Below are positions 11,965 to 23,544 of a stretch of 64,000 nucleotides of DNA, piece after piece. The stretch spans positions 718,495-782,494 of the forward strand of contig NW_024468512.1 of the NCBI RefSeq assembly GCF_001632365.1. Reading direction: 5' to 3'. A model generated the notes under the pieces. It was not told where the DNA came from. It did no database searches and worked only from the letters and a program-made list of their open reading frames with translations. The stretch's first letter is position 1, and the number at the start of each line of letters is the position of its first letter. This DNA comes from Laetiporus sulphureus 93-53. Lineage: Eukaryota; Basidiomycota; Agaricomycetes; Polyporales; Laetiporaceae. The position numbers and the translations under genes were made by a program.

Positions 11965-13704
11965 TTAAAACTCTTCTCCAGCCTGTACGCTACGTTTCAC
12001 AGCGGCCGCAATCTCAAGTTCCTCTCGCCATAAGCACAGTATATTCCCTCTCGCCCACTCGTAGCAGCCGTCGCCATGGTCAAGATTGCTGCTTGCATCG
12101 CGTAAGCCAGTCTTAGCCCTCTTTGCCAAGTTGTCGCAGATGCCAAGAAGAGATTGCCTCCAACGAATCTCGTTTTCTGCGGAGATTATATCACGATGGC
12201 CGTTTACTACGTCTTTCCAGGGTCGTATCAAGTTGTCTTGCACGGAGAAATGCGAATCTTCCATAAGGTGGTAGAGGCGCAAAGCTGTGATGAGGCGGTA
12301 CGAAGGATGCGCAGGAGGAGGAGCCGAGTCAAGTGTCCATTCACTGTAAATGCGGTTATACGTTGATTTAGCACAGCACACATGCATCTAATACGTATAA
12401 TTGCATACCCCCAATACCCCTCGTCTTCAAGGATCGTCCTGAGCGGACGTCCAAATCGGCTATTTGAGAAAAGGTCCTCTACAAGATCTTGCACGTCGAT
12501 CTCCCCGCGAAAACCGCCAGTGACTATTTCAGTCGGTTGGAAAGGGACCACAAAGCCATACTCGACAAAGAGCGTCCTGTTTGCATGTCCGCCGTATCTC
12601 AGGAACAACTGCTGTCCCTGCTCAATGCCGTTGTCATCAGAGCAACGGAAAATGAAGTCGTCCGGGTTTCCTCGAGTGCTGGAAGGGGCTTTTGATCTTT
12701 CCGGCATCACAGGAATAACCTGTGAGTTGTTTGAACAATGATTGGCGAAGTCAAGGACTGGACAAAGCGTCAGGTGGTCTTCGGTACAGCTCGGATGTCT
12801 CACAGGATAGTAGATGCAGCGTGAATTTACTGTGTTCGAATTGGTCAGGGTCGGATGGCAGCCGCGGGCTCACAAAATAACCACCATTAAGCCAAGCCCA
12901 CAGGTAGTCCATAACGAACGCGTTTCCACCCATCGATCCCGAAGAGAAACCCGGACGCGAGGACTGGGCCGCTGGTTGAGGGTATTTGCGCTGTGTGAAG
13001 TCATGTTAACCCACGGCAGTCTGTCTTTACCATAAGGAGATACAACATACCAAATGTATGCGCACAGCTCTCTGATCCAGTTCAAAGCGGTTGTACAAGC
13101 TAGTCAGTGCTGCCGTGACACTCGGTGGGAGAGTTTCTAGCAGCAGTGTTTCTGGCATCTGTGGCTGCGATTGCTTCGACTTGACGAGCCAGCTTAGAGG
13201 GTGGCTATCGAAGTTTCGTGGCATCGTTGAGATGTACGGCCCGAATGCTGGGTCCAGAGAGTCCTCATCCTCGCGAGGTTTATGTAAGAAGAGATGCAGC
13301 GAAATAAGTTGTGTAGCTGTCAGCATTTGTCCCCGCCTCGAGGAGATATACATGGGGCCGAGTGTGTCAACATTGATGAGAGCCTTCGCAGGAATAGTGA
13401 AGAGAGTAGTTGAGGGCTATCTTCTCTCCATTAGTGGCTTAGAACTGAATGTGAAGCTCGAAAACATATCTTACCAGACAGCTCTTCGAAGCGAAAAGAC
13501 CTCTCCCTGCACCTATACAACCCAACGTAAGGTCGTGTCGACTGATCGTATCGAGGACGGCATACCTTCGACACTCCCATATTTGACGAGCATTCGCTCT
13601 GTTCCAATATCCGTCCCGTGCGCATCCCTTAGCCAGCATAGCAGACGGTGCCAGCGTTGATCGTCGGAAAAAGCATCGTCGTGCGAGTAGTTCGTCTCAG
13701 CCAT
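11965..13704 (-). CDS. SET-domain protein (Rubisco LSMT-like lysine methyltransferase family)
   Basis: Likely S-adenosylmethionine-dependent protein lysine methyltransferase of the split-SET class; the substrate is unknown. Start at 13704. The first exons join to YGSVEGAGRGLFASKSCL, then PSTTLFTIPAKALINVDTLG, which is the usual SET entry. The middle of the protein is the alpha-helical insert. The catalytic half carries CPVLDFANHCSNN, matching the D..NH....N motif, and LFVEYGFVVP, the conserved tyrosine block. The C-terminal exon (to 11965) is the helical substrate-binding part. There are at least six exons and the joints near 12400-12900 are approximate. It is divergent from the SDR gene. Confidence 0.8.
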
Positions 13705-14022
13705 GGCGCGTTTACACCAGCCACCATCGCGTTATCTTGTCTGAAATCGTCGGGCTGCCGCCGGGGACGTTGTTCACCTGGTGTGTAACGTAGAGTAATC
13801 CACAGAGGTGCCTTTTGAGCAGACTTTGTGAGCTACAAGGGTCCCGGAACTCGCAGCACGCAATGCACGGTGAGCATTCGTTGGTCCGCCAAGAGGCACA
13901 TGCGCATCCGGGATGATCACTGATAGGGCCCTCTAAAAGTGACTCGCCTGCGGCTCCCCTTCTTCCCACAGGCCTTGCAGCTACATAGGCGTATCGTCAA
14001 AGCAGCCATCTCTTGTCGCAGA
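13705..14022. promoter_or_regulatory. Divergent promoter of the SET-domain and SDR genes
   Basis: The 318 bases between two opposite starts hold no convincing gene or repeat. They presumably hold both promoters. Confidence 0.45.
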
Positions 14023-15208
14023 ATGTCAGTCTTCAACGCAACTCGCTTGGTCGGCAAGACCGTGCTCATCACGGGCGCTAGCGCGGGTATCGGAGCGGTG
14101 AGAGAACATTTCCGTGATGGGTTGACGGCAGTCTAAGTGCAGTGTCGACGTTAGGCGACTGCGATCTTGTTTGCAAAGGTGCGTGCAGGCTTTTGGTGTC
14201 CTGGCAACCTCACACCTATCGTACGTACAGGCTGGATCTAACGTGATCCTATGTGCTCGTCGCACGGACGCCCTGCAGAAGGTAGCGGAAGCGTGCACGA
14301 CGGCATACAAGGAGTCCGGCCTGCGGCAAGGAGGAAAGGTGGCCACCGTCAAGCTTGATGTCTCGGACAAGAAGCAGGTCGCGTCACTCTTCGACCAGGT
14401 ACCGGCCGAGTTGCACAATGTCGACGTCCTCGGTGAGCGACCTGAACCCATAATTGTACCTCCGCTGTCTAATGAGTGTTCTGGCTAGTCAACAATGCTG
14501 GCTATGTTCTCGGAACGGAGCGTGTTGGCGACATTGCAGATGCTGACATCGAGGGCATGTTCGCGACCAACGTCCTGGGTCTCATCTCCGTGACTCAGCT
14601 GCTCATCAAGGGTGCATAACATGCTTACCGTATGCGTTTGAGTCGTTGAACCTTGTTGGCTTAGGCTTCAAGGCACGAAAGTCCGGTCATGTCATCAACC
14701 TCGGCTCGGTAGCAGGTGCTTTGATAGCGCGGCTAAGTATTCGCATTTGATGCTCATTCGTTTCAGGCAGGGAACCCTACGCTGGAGGCAGCATCTACTG
14801 CGCTACTAAGCACGCCGTCCGAGCGTTCACCAACGCCCTGATGAAAGAGGTTGTGGACACTGCGATCAGGGTGACTGAAATTCAACCCGGTAAGTCCTCA
14901 GGATCACCAAGCTTCTGTTTATTGAATGCACGATTGTAGGTATGGTTGAGACTGAATTCTCTGTCGTGCGCTTCCGTGGAGACAAAGCTGCTGCAGACAA
15001 AGTCTACGAAGGTCTTCAGCCATGTGAGCGCGCACTATATTCATCCCTTTCATCGCAGAATGGTAACCCTTCGATAGTGACTGCCGAGGACATCGCGGAG
15101 GAGATCGTGTGGGCTGCATCGCGGCCACCACATGTCAACATAGCTGAAGTATTCGTGCTCCCTGTGAACCAGGCCTCCCCGACCATTAACTACAGGGGCG
15201 GAAAGTAA
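14023..15208 (+). CDS. NADP-dependent short-chain dehydrogenase/reductase
   Basis: Classical SDR, closest in motif pattern to the yeast YMR226C / bacterial YdfG group, which oxidises 3-hydroxy acids such as serine and allo-threonine. The start at 14023 gives [20 protein letters not shown], with the cofactor motif TGASAGIG. Small introns follow, for example at 14100-14153, giving [20 protein letters not shown]. The structural motif VNNAGYVLG, the catalytic YCATKHA (YxxxK) and the PGMVETEFS loop are all present. The C-terminus reads [15 protein letters not shown], as is common in this group. The protein is about 280 residues and cytosolic by appearance. No anomaly is seen. Confidence 0.92.
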
Positions 15209-15484
15209 GTAGCTGAACTCTGCATAATGCATACTGATTCCATGATGCTCGAAGACTGTGAAGTGGTCATGAGGTGTTTCTGTAGCGAAAACCATGATAT
15301 CATTGTAAATGGTATATTACGACGCGTTCCAACAATGACAGCCGAGTCTGCGACAGATTGGTGAGATACAGCTAATAAGGTACACACTAGCTTCAGACAA
15401 AGGAGAGGATGCGAGGGATAGTTTCCCTAACAACATCACAGACATGCCACGGTATTGTGCATGTTCATTCTACATATATGAACA

Positions 15485-18400
15485 TCAGCTTTTGGACTTC
15501 TTGCTTCTGGTCTTGGAAGGTTTCGCTGTGGACGTCGAAGATGAGGCGGCGTTGTCAGTTTCAAGTAGCTCAGCCTCTTCGTCATCATCATAAACGAATT
15601 TCTTGATGATAATTTCCTCACGGACAAGAGTCGGCAAAGGCGTATCAGCATCTAGCACGTTACCGAGTATATCTAGTCGCATCGTCTCGATATATGTCCG
15701 CCATCAATGATGAAGAAGCTATCCAGTGGACAGGATCAACTCACCTTGGCAGTCTGAGCCAGACATCCCCGCCTGGTCACGTCAACCTTCGGCTTCCTCG
15801 GCTTGAGAGGACTATCGTCCAGATAAACAGTCTTTGCAAGTCCTCTGTCCCACTTCACCCTCTTATCCTCTTTCGGTTCAATAACATCCTCCAGCTTCTG
15901 CCGCTTCGACTGATGCTCGGCTCGCGGCGGCGTGACATAATCTTCTTCATCCCCAGGACCGCGACGATGTTTAGAGGGAATGTCGTCTTCGTCTACATCA
16001 ATCGCACTTGAGCCGTTAATATCGGATTCTTCGTGGGGTACTGTTTCAGCGCTGCCACCGTCTCCCGACAGTCGCAAAGCTCTGCGCTGCGCGCGCTCTC
16101 GCCTCTCTTGAGCCTTGAGTTGCTTCTGCCGTTCGAGAGTCGTACGCACTTTCGTGGTCGGACTCTCTGGCCTCTTGCCCTCTTTGCGAACGACCTCTGT
16201 CTGTATGATCGCGACGTGCTGTTCATTCTTCTTGGTATTCAAGCCGGTGAGAGTCTTCAGCGCCAAAGCACTCATACCTACAAAAGCGGCAGGTTCGGCA
16301 GGTATTGTAGGCTTGCGGCGGGGCGCTCTCGAACGTACGGCCGCAGTTCCTGGTGCGGCCACATCAGATTTCGCGTCAGCGGATGTACGGCGCGAACGCG
16401 ATGAGCGGCGTCTATCAGAGGGACTGATGTCCTCGTCGATGGCAGACGGCGGAGAGTGTGTCGCGTTTCCATGCAACAACGCGCCAGATCGAGATACTTC
16501 ATCAGAAGGGCCATGTAACATACCAACACGGGCAGGACGTGCGGAGGAATGCTCATCGGCAATGGACTCGGTCGGAGAATGATTCTCTGATGGTTTCGAG
16601 TTTCCGTCGTTCGCCGGACTCTTCGTTGCAACAGGTCGCTTCCAATCTGGCACCTTGCGCATCATGATAGGAGCCTGTGGCTTCTGAATGCCGGTTTGTT
16701 TGTGATGTGCTTGCTTCGAGGCGCCCAACGTTGAATTTGTTCCGGCTTTGCGACTCTGAGAGAGCATGCGTGGGACGACCTTGTCTATAAGTACGATAGG
16801 CTGTGCTCCGGGCGGAGATGCGACAGATGGGCCGTCACGCTTTCTCTTCAAAGAATTAAGGACTGGGTTCTCCATAGAGGCAGCATTTGTGAGAGAGCGA
16901 GAAGCCGGGCGCTCTGGTGTCCGAGGCGCCGTCCTTGGGTTGTCTTCCTCAGAGCTACTTGAGCTTCCAACTTGAACAACACGTTGAGAGTGTAACTGTA
17001 TTCGCTGTCTGTTAGATGCTATAGGCTAGTTAAGTTCGTGGACGTACAGCATGCGGGCCCATTGATGAAGCTGTCTTAGCTGTGCTTGCTCCAGTTGCAC
17101 GTCTGGGGGTAATCCTCGGCTTTGTTTGGATGCCTGGTGGCGTCAGTTTAGGCCTTGCGTAAGGCTTGACACCTGGCCTAGGAATTTTGCTGCCTGCTCC
17201 CGCCGACGGCTGTCTTAGATTAGCTTGAGGTTTCTGTGGCTGTAGATCGGGGTCCTCGTCTTCTTCTGGTACGGTAGGCGGTATACGGCCAGAAGAAGCG
17301 ACGACAGGGAACGGCAATACTGCACGAGCCTTCCTTTCCTGAGAACTGCTACCTGTCTGACCGTTATCAGGCACCAAGACAGAGGACGTTGCAACAAGAC
17401 CGTCTCTGCGTGCCAATGCAGCAAGCGTTTGAGGTCTGAGGGGTTCAGCAGACCCACTTCTGACACGCACAGTGGCCGATGGGCGAGGCTCAACAGAACA
17501 ACTACGTGCTCGATCTTTGAAAGATGCTCCAAGAGGAGAGGCGGGGCGAAAAGGAGCCTTACCCTTGTTCTGAGAAACATGAGGGAGTTCTCGCCTCCCC
17601 ACGGGCTGTTCGTGTTGTGGCCGTGCCCTTAGTACAGGAACACGCTTAGCGGGACTGCGGTTGGGATCATTAAGATCGGGTCTTCTAAATACAGGCGTGC
17701 TCGTCGCGCCACCACTTGCACTGACATCGACGTCGAAATCGCTTGACTTGCTGAACCTTAATGGTCGCTTTCGAGGAGAGAACGTGCCTTGAGCAACTGC
17801 CTGTGAGATGGGAACGCGACGCGCAGGCGTGCGATTTAGATCGGCAGGCCTTGGTGGCGTCGATGGCGGCGCGCTGGGTGGATGGTGAATGTCGAGAGCA
17901 GAAGCTCGTGGTGGAGTCCGCGGATTGGGAGGCATGGATGTTGGCCGAGTGAGTTCTGACATTAATGCTTGGTCCTCTATCACAGTGTGGTCCGCGCGCT
18001 GGTCTCTAGCTTGCAACGCGGTAGGCAACAGCTGATCGAGCAACCCAGCTGGGGCACGCGACGAAGAGCCTAGCTCGTGATGTGCCTTCGAAAGCTGCAC
18101 TGCCCTCGTATTTCTCTCGGGAGACGATAGGACGGTGGGTGCTTGCTCCTCAGAAGCTTTGACGACGTTTACGTCGACACCTGGCAAAGCATCCCCAGTT
18201 TGATTCTTTTTCTTGATGCGTAGAGCCACAGGCGTCGTTAGCAATAACGGAGTATTGAAGGGCCCTGCTTGATCCATGCCAGCCACTCTATCGCTGGTGA
18301 GCAGCGAAGCCTTGTCAGGGGTGATGCTCTGTTGAGGGCGGGTGGAACGTCGCACAGGTGTCCGTGGCTCAGGTTGCGGCTCAGCGGGTTGTTCCAGGAT

Positions 18401-19371
18401 AGGTCCTGGCTTTTCCAGTTCGACACTGCCACCTTTGATGGCATCTGCAACTTGGGCTTCCTCCTCCATGGAAGGTACGGACGCGACAACTGGCTCAACA
18501 TCTGGCTCTGGGATTGGGGGATTCTGCAAAGGCTCGGGGGAGATCGAAACAACGTTAAAATCGATGATGTCCGCCATCTGAACTTCCTCCCCTACAGAAG
18601 ATCTGCTTTCGCCAGCGGCAGAGGGAGCAGCATCATCTGGCTCGACGTCTCGGAGCGGCACAGTTTGCACGGGCTGAGGGGAAATTGAAAGCAAGTCGTC
18701 GACATTCGTCGCGTGAGGCGCTAGATCACGAGTAGAAGGTGATGTGGAATGCACAGGCAAGGACGGCTGATTCTGGCGCGGGAGGGCAGAGACCGCAGAG
18801 AATGACGTATCAAAGACAATCAGATCCGGCTGTGAGATATCTGCGTATGGATTCATTTGCTCTTCGATGTGAGGGGGACTGTGACTCAAAAGCATGGTGG
18901 CACCGTTGGCGGGTGAGTCAAACACATCCACCAAAAGATCGAGCTCTGCTTGCACTGGAGGAAGGGAAGGCGGAGGAGACGGATTGCTATGGGCTTGCAA
19001 GATCTTGCTGACCAGAGCAATAGATGGCTCTGTTTGGTGTTCTAGCGGTTTGTTCGCACAGGCTCAAGAACTACAAACGTACCGTCTGGTAATGGATCAT
19101 CGTTCGTGGGTAAAGGCTCGCTCTCTCCAGATTCCATGGCAGGTTGTATTTCTTCCTCAAGGCGCTCGGGGGTCGTGTCAGGAGCAGACGAAGGGTCAAC
19201 CAACCTTTTCACGGGTGTGTCGAACTGCAGACCAGCGTATTTCCTCTCCGGAGACTGAAGCGGTCCGAAATACACTCTCGCCGACTCTGTGTTGACTGCA
19301 TCAGAGTCGTCACTGGAAGTCGAGTGTGGTGAATGCATTCCGCCGAAATCGAGGAGAACATCTTCAGACAT
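15485..19371 (-). CDS. Large disordered, probably nuclear protein of unknown function
   Basis: I do not recognise a family. Four exons are inferred: 19371-19083, 18993-17048, 17004-15745 and 15685-15485. All joints keep frame and give 1,231 residues. Almost the whole protein is low-complexity, rich in Pro, Ser, Glu and Arg, with many S/T-P sites. Basic clusters (SLKRKRDG, SKHRRG, KTRSKKSKS) suggest nuclear location. Two stretches look more ordered: ELDLLVDVFDSPANGATMLL near residue 110, and the C-terminal part around RVKWDRGLAKTVYLDD and MRLDILGNVLDADTPLPTLV. It could instead be two adjacent genes split near 17000, but the phase-matched 43-base intron there argues for one. Confidence 0.65.
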
Positions 19372-19479
19372 GGCGCAAACGAAGTGATAAGCGGAGGGCG
19401 GGAAGGAGACTACACGCCTGCAAGCAGACGCGTGGAGCGGGGAGCAAGGGCGAGCGCCCGTTGACCTCGCGTATCACCC

Positions 19480-19485
19480 CACGTG
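19480..19485. promoter_or_regulatory. CACGTG E-box upstream of the disordered-protein gene
   Basis: CACGTG core in the octamer CCACGTGA, 109 bases upstream of the start at 19371 and 110 bases upstream of the transcription-factor start at 19595, so it sits in the middle of a divergent promoter. Confidence 0.4.
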
Positions 19486-19594
19486 ATCGACGCGACGCCG
19501 TGAGTTGAAACTCCGACTGGAATCTACACTCAGATATCTCCGCGACTGTGGCTGCTGTCCCAATTCTCCTTTATCCATCACTTGGTACTCCCCG

Positions 19595-21957
19595 ATGACC
19601 CAGACGTGTTCTACATGTAGGTGAGTAGTTGGTCAGCACGTTGTTGTGCGCGCAGGCTCACGCATTGGACTGGAAAATAATCCAGAAGTCGGAAAGTGGT
19701 AGGTCTCGCACTCATGTGGCGCGCCAGCTGTTTGAGCCAAGTACTAGTAGCGGTGCGACGGGGTGCACCCCATATGCGGGCCATGCTCCAGAGCTCGGCG
19801 TTCAGTAACATGTAGCTATGTGAACTCGCCGTCTGAGGTTACGAGGGGTCCCCTTCTGCAGAAAGGTAATGCTTGCTACGCTTGCCGGTAAGTGTGAAGC
19901 AGCTGCATGCAGAGTCCGGCGGAACGGAACTAACTTTAGAGGACAGGAGGAAGAAGAAAGTATGTATTGCTTTATCTACAACAACAACGATGACACATCA
20001 TGGAGTCAGAAATGTGACGCGAGACGGCCGTTTTGTACGACTTGCGAAGTGGCCGGGAAACAAGACGAATGTCAGTATGAGGAGAATGTTCAACGAAACT
20101 TGACCGAGTCTCTGATGGCCCGCAACCGAGCGCTCGAGGAACGGATAGCCGAATTAGAAAGGCAACAAGGGTCATACTCGGCTGCGACTGAACAGCGCAG
20201 TAGGTGTCATAGCTGGGTACTACTTGCGAACTCGGCTTATATTGCCATTCCAGACCAAGCCTCGCCGTTAGCTACTGCCCACGTGCTTGATCTTCTGTCA
20301 AACCCTGGATCAATGTCTGCGCAGTCATGGATACCTTTCCTTCCGAATCTCAGCACCTTGCCGGATCTCACTTGTCCAAGCATTCTCAACAACCTCGACT
20401 TTGCATTCCAAGTCACCGAGCATGCGAGTTCGACCGAAATCGTCTCACCTGGTGCAACCTTGATCGGCTATTCGTCTATTCAACAGTTAAGCGAGTTGTA
20501 AGTCACCTATCAGTCCGTCGCCATCAGACATCTTACCATGGGCAGCCGCATGACATTCCTCAATCATCACGGCCAACTAGGCATCAGCTTCCCCGAACCG
20601 AAAATGCGGGCCATCATGAACGGAGATTTATCCGGAACTTATGCTCACCCGGTTCTCATCCACGTCGCCCAGCTGATGGGTTGCCGTTTGTGGCAAGATC
20701 AGCATCGTATGAATCTCAACGGCACGATAGAGAACATCCAGCTCCAGCTTACAAACCGCGCCCTGCTCGAAAATCCTGACCCTGTCACGAAGCTGCAAGT
20801 CCACAGCGTGCTTGCAATTTACTTTCTCATCAAGCGAATGATGCACGAGGGCCGGGATCAACTCGTTAAGGGTGCACAAGTCGCTGCAGAGTTCCGTATG
20901 AGATTCGACATGCTGGTCGCCGGCGGTCTTCCGTCTCTTCAAGACGAACCCGACGTGGCGCAAGAGCACATCTGCGCTCTGAGCCAGCTGATGTACCTCG
21001 ACAAAGCGGCGACAATCGTGCTCAATGACCCTTCACTGCTCGGTGCTGACTACGACCAGCAGTTCCGCACTCTCCCGGTAACACAACCATATTTTCTTCT
21101 TTTACCCGCAGACTGATCCACTCTCCCCTTGCTGCAGTATGTGTTTCCCACCATCTCCAAGAACAACCTCGTCGTTCTGCGCGCTCGTAGCGTCGATTTC
21201 CTGCATCGCAGCCGGCAACTCGCCGCGCGCTGGATGGAGCTCATCCTCAGCATCGGCGCCACGCAGGTGGGGTCAACGTCCGACGCGCAGATGCACTGGT
21301 ACGAGGAGTACTGGGAGCTGCTCGAGGACGTGTCGGACCACATCGGGCACCTGAGTCCGATGCTGCTGAAAACGGGCTTCTTTCGCCAGCGCGAGTTTGC
21401 GCTGGCACTGCGGATGTGCTTGATCGTGTCGCTGACGGCGGCAGCGGAGCTGCACCGGCTGTTGGCGAACCATCATACGGAGTCGAGGCTGAAGTCTATC
21501 AACGTTATACTCGAGATCGTCGCCGTAAGTTGATATTTATGCATTGCACGTCTATCGGAACATTGCTGATGACGGCCACAGCTTACGAAGGGGTTACAGG
21601 ATGAGGACTACATCTTCCTGGATCCCATCCTCGGGGTATGCTCGTTCCCTTCATGTTCCGGTATGCATGGCTAATCCAGTAGCAGGTATGCTGGTCGATG
21701 GTTGCTATCGTGCTCAACCAAGAGCGGATGTGTCCCATTGACGCATCTAGCAGCGTAGAGTGGAAGTCGTCCTTTACCGTCATTCGATATTCGGCACACA
21801 AGCTGGGGCATACGCTGCCGTTCATGGGTGAGTTTGGCGTGCGAGATCTCGTGAATGTATGACGTTTGCTGATCTTGACCTTTGAACAGAGAATTCCGTG
21901 GAGAGCATTAACGGCGTAGCTGTGGATTCGGAGGGCCCCAGCGGCAGCTTTGAGTAA
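19595..21957 (+). CDS. Zn2Cys6 fungal transcription factor
   Basis: DNA-binding regulator of the Gal4-type zinc cluster class; its target genes are unknown. The zinc cluster appears only after splicing four exons: 19595-19620, 19816-19887, 19947-19959 (13 bases) and one from 20010. They read NACYACRRKKKKCDARRPFC followed by TTCEVAGKQDEC, which satisfies C-x2-C-x6-C-x6-C-x2-C-x8-C. A short coiled-coil dimerisation element follows (ALEERIAELERQ). The rest is a helical middle-homology-like region (for example VLIHVAQLMGCRLWQDQ and SVDFLHRSRQLAARWMELIL), cut by introns near 20210, 20500, 21080, 21525 and later. Stop at 21955-21957. The first exon and start rest on phase and donor quality, so confidence there is lower. 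Confidence 0.85.
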
Positions 21958-22444
21958 GGAGCTTGATTTTACTTGGAATTTCTGTCTGTAATTACTCTAT
22001 GATTTGTTCTGCTCTGCTGCTATCTCTCGTAAATTGATCTATCCCGTAATTGATCTATGCCGTAAATTGATCTAGCTTTTGGTTGATGTACACTAGCTAC
22101 TACACCTTGTAACGCTTTTATTGCTAATATCGATGCTATCATTTTTGTCGTGTCTATCTCAATATATGATCGTTCGATGTTTGCTATACCGGTCAGCGTT
22201 GAGCGGACAAGCAATCAATTACGAATAGCATTACATTCGATCGATCCAAGTACAATTAAGCATCGCAGGAAGAAACATGCACAGTAGACACCGCGCAATG
22301 GGCTGTAGATAACCATTCTATCGTTACACATTAGATTCATTGCAAGAGACTATCGCTTGGACGGAGAGCACTCGGCATAAATAACGTACAGGTAAGCTCC
22401 GTCTCAAAGGTATTTCGGCGGGCAAGAACTACGTGTGTCGAGCT
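21958..22444. other. Convergent intergenic region
   Basis: AT-rich 3' flank between the transcription-factor gene and the opsin-like gene, which point at each other. It holds a small triple repeat (22028-22076) and no gene that I can support. Confidence 0.4.
22028..22076 (+). repeat. Three tandem copies of a 15-16 base AT-rich unit
   Basis: The unit gtaaattgatctatcc is repeated three times with one or two changes (the middle copy reads gtaattgatctatgcc). It lies just after the transcription-factor gene, in its likely 3' untranslated region. It may be simple slippage. Confidence 0.6.
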
Positions 22445-23544
22445 TCAGACACAGTTCGTGGCGTCGCCCGCGCCGGAAACAGCGTCAGTGCCATTCACCT
22501 GCGGCGGCGCACTGCCCGCGCCCGTCGTCACGCCCTTCACGTCCCTGGCGGTCATGCCAGGGCTCGTCGCGCCGACATACCCCTTATCAGTGAACTTGCC
22601 TGATGCGAACCCGAACCCGAACGCAGCCACGTCGACCTCGCGCATGCCGAACAGGAAGTAGAAGAGGAAGATCGGCCCGGCGAAGAGGTCGAGGATGCCG
22701 TACCAGATCATCTCGCCCGTCGGGGAAATGACGTTGCCGCCCTCGGAGCATGCCCAGCAGATGGGGTAGAGCAAGAGAAGGAGAGAGAAGTAGGCTGCGG
22801 TGGGGATGTAGCCGGAGTGTACGGTACCGCCTGCTGTGAAGGCTGTGCGTGGCCCGTGGCCGAGGAGTGCCCACCTACGGGAAGTAATGTAGTGTTACTT
22901 GATGTTCTGGTGTGAGGGAGGGTTGACATACCAGACGTAGAACAAGGCGAGGACGCCGAAGACGTAGAAGCCCCATTTGTAGGTGCTCGGAACGAAAGCG
23001 CCGACAAGGCCACAGATGACGAGGACCCAGCCCATAAAGATGGTCGTGAAAATGTCGGAGACCGTGAGGCCGGTGCCAAGCAGCAGCTCAAAGAGCAGCA
23101 GCGGCAGTGTGATGAACCATTGAATGTAGCGGACATACTGCACACATCAGTTTGAGTGAAGCACGCAACAGACGTCTGCCAAATCATAACACTTACAAAG
23201 ATCTGGCGCGTCGTCCAAGGCGCATCACCGCGAAGGAACTCTTCACGGACAGGAGCAGCACCGAGATCGGACGCCATGGAGAAGTACGCGATCGTCGCGG
23301 TCGTGAGGATGATAACGCCGATTTGGTGGAAAAGACGAGTTCCTCTTGTTCTCTGCAATCGAGGAACGTCAGAACATATTCTTCTACGGCCAAGAAAGAG
23401 ACAGAAGCTTACCTTAAATGTCCAAAAAAGCATAGCCAGGTCGCTGGCCGCCATGATGGCGCATACTGTCCAGAGCCATTTGGAACCGGCGGGGGTGATG
23501 TGGCGGCTGGCATCAGGCAGGTTATGGTCGAGAGAGTTACCCAT
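22445..23544 (-). CDS. HSP30/YRO2-like opsin-related seven-helix membrane protein
   Basis: Member of the fungal opsin-related family (Hsp30, Mrh1, Yro2, ORP-1): microbial-rhodopsin fold, plasma membrane, stress linked. The start at 23544 gives MGNSLDHNLPDASRHITPAG. Exons join to GTRLFHQIGVIILTTATIAY, then YVRYIQWFITLPLLLFELLL (helix C), then FTTIFMGWVLVICGLVGAFV and later helices. The seventh helix reads WYGILDLFAGPIFLFYFLFG. In light-driven rhodopsins the D-x-x-x-K of this helix holds the retinal lysine; here that place is glycine, so retinal is not expected to bind covalently. The C-terminal tail is Gly/Thr/Ala-rich. A TATAAG-like stretch lies about 120 bases upstream, at 23664-23669 on the minus strand. 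Confidence 0.9.
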
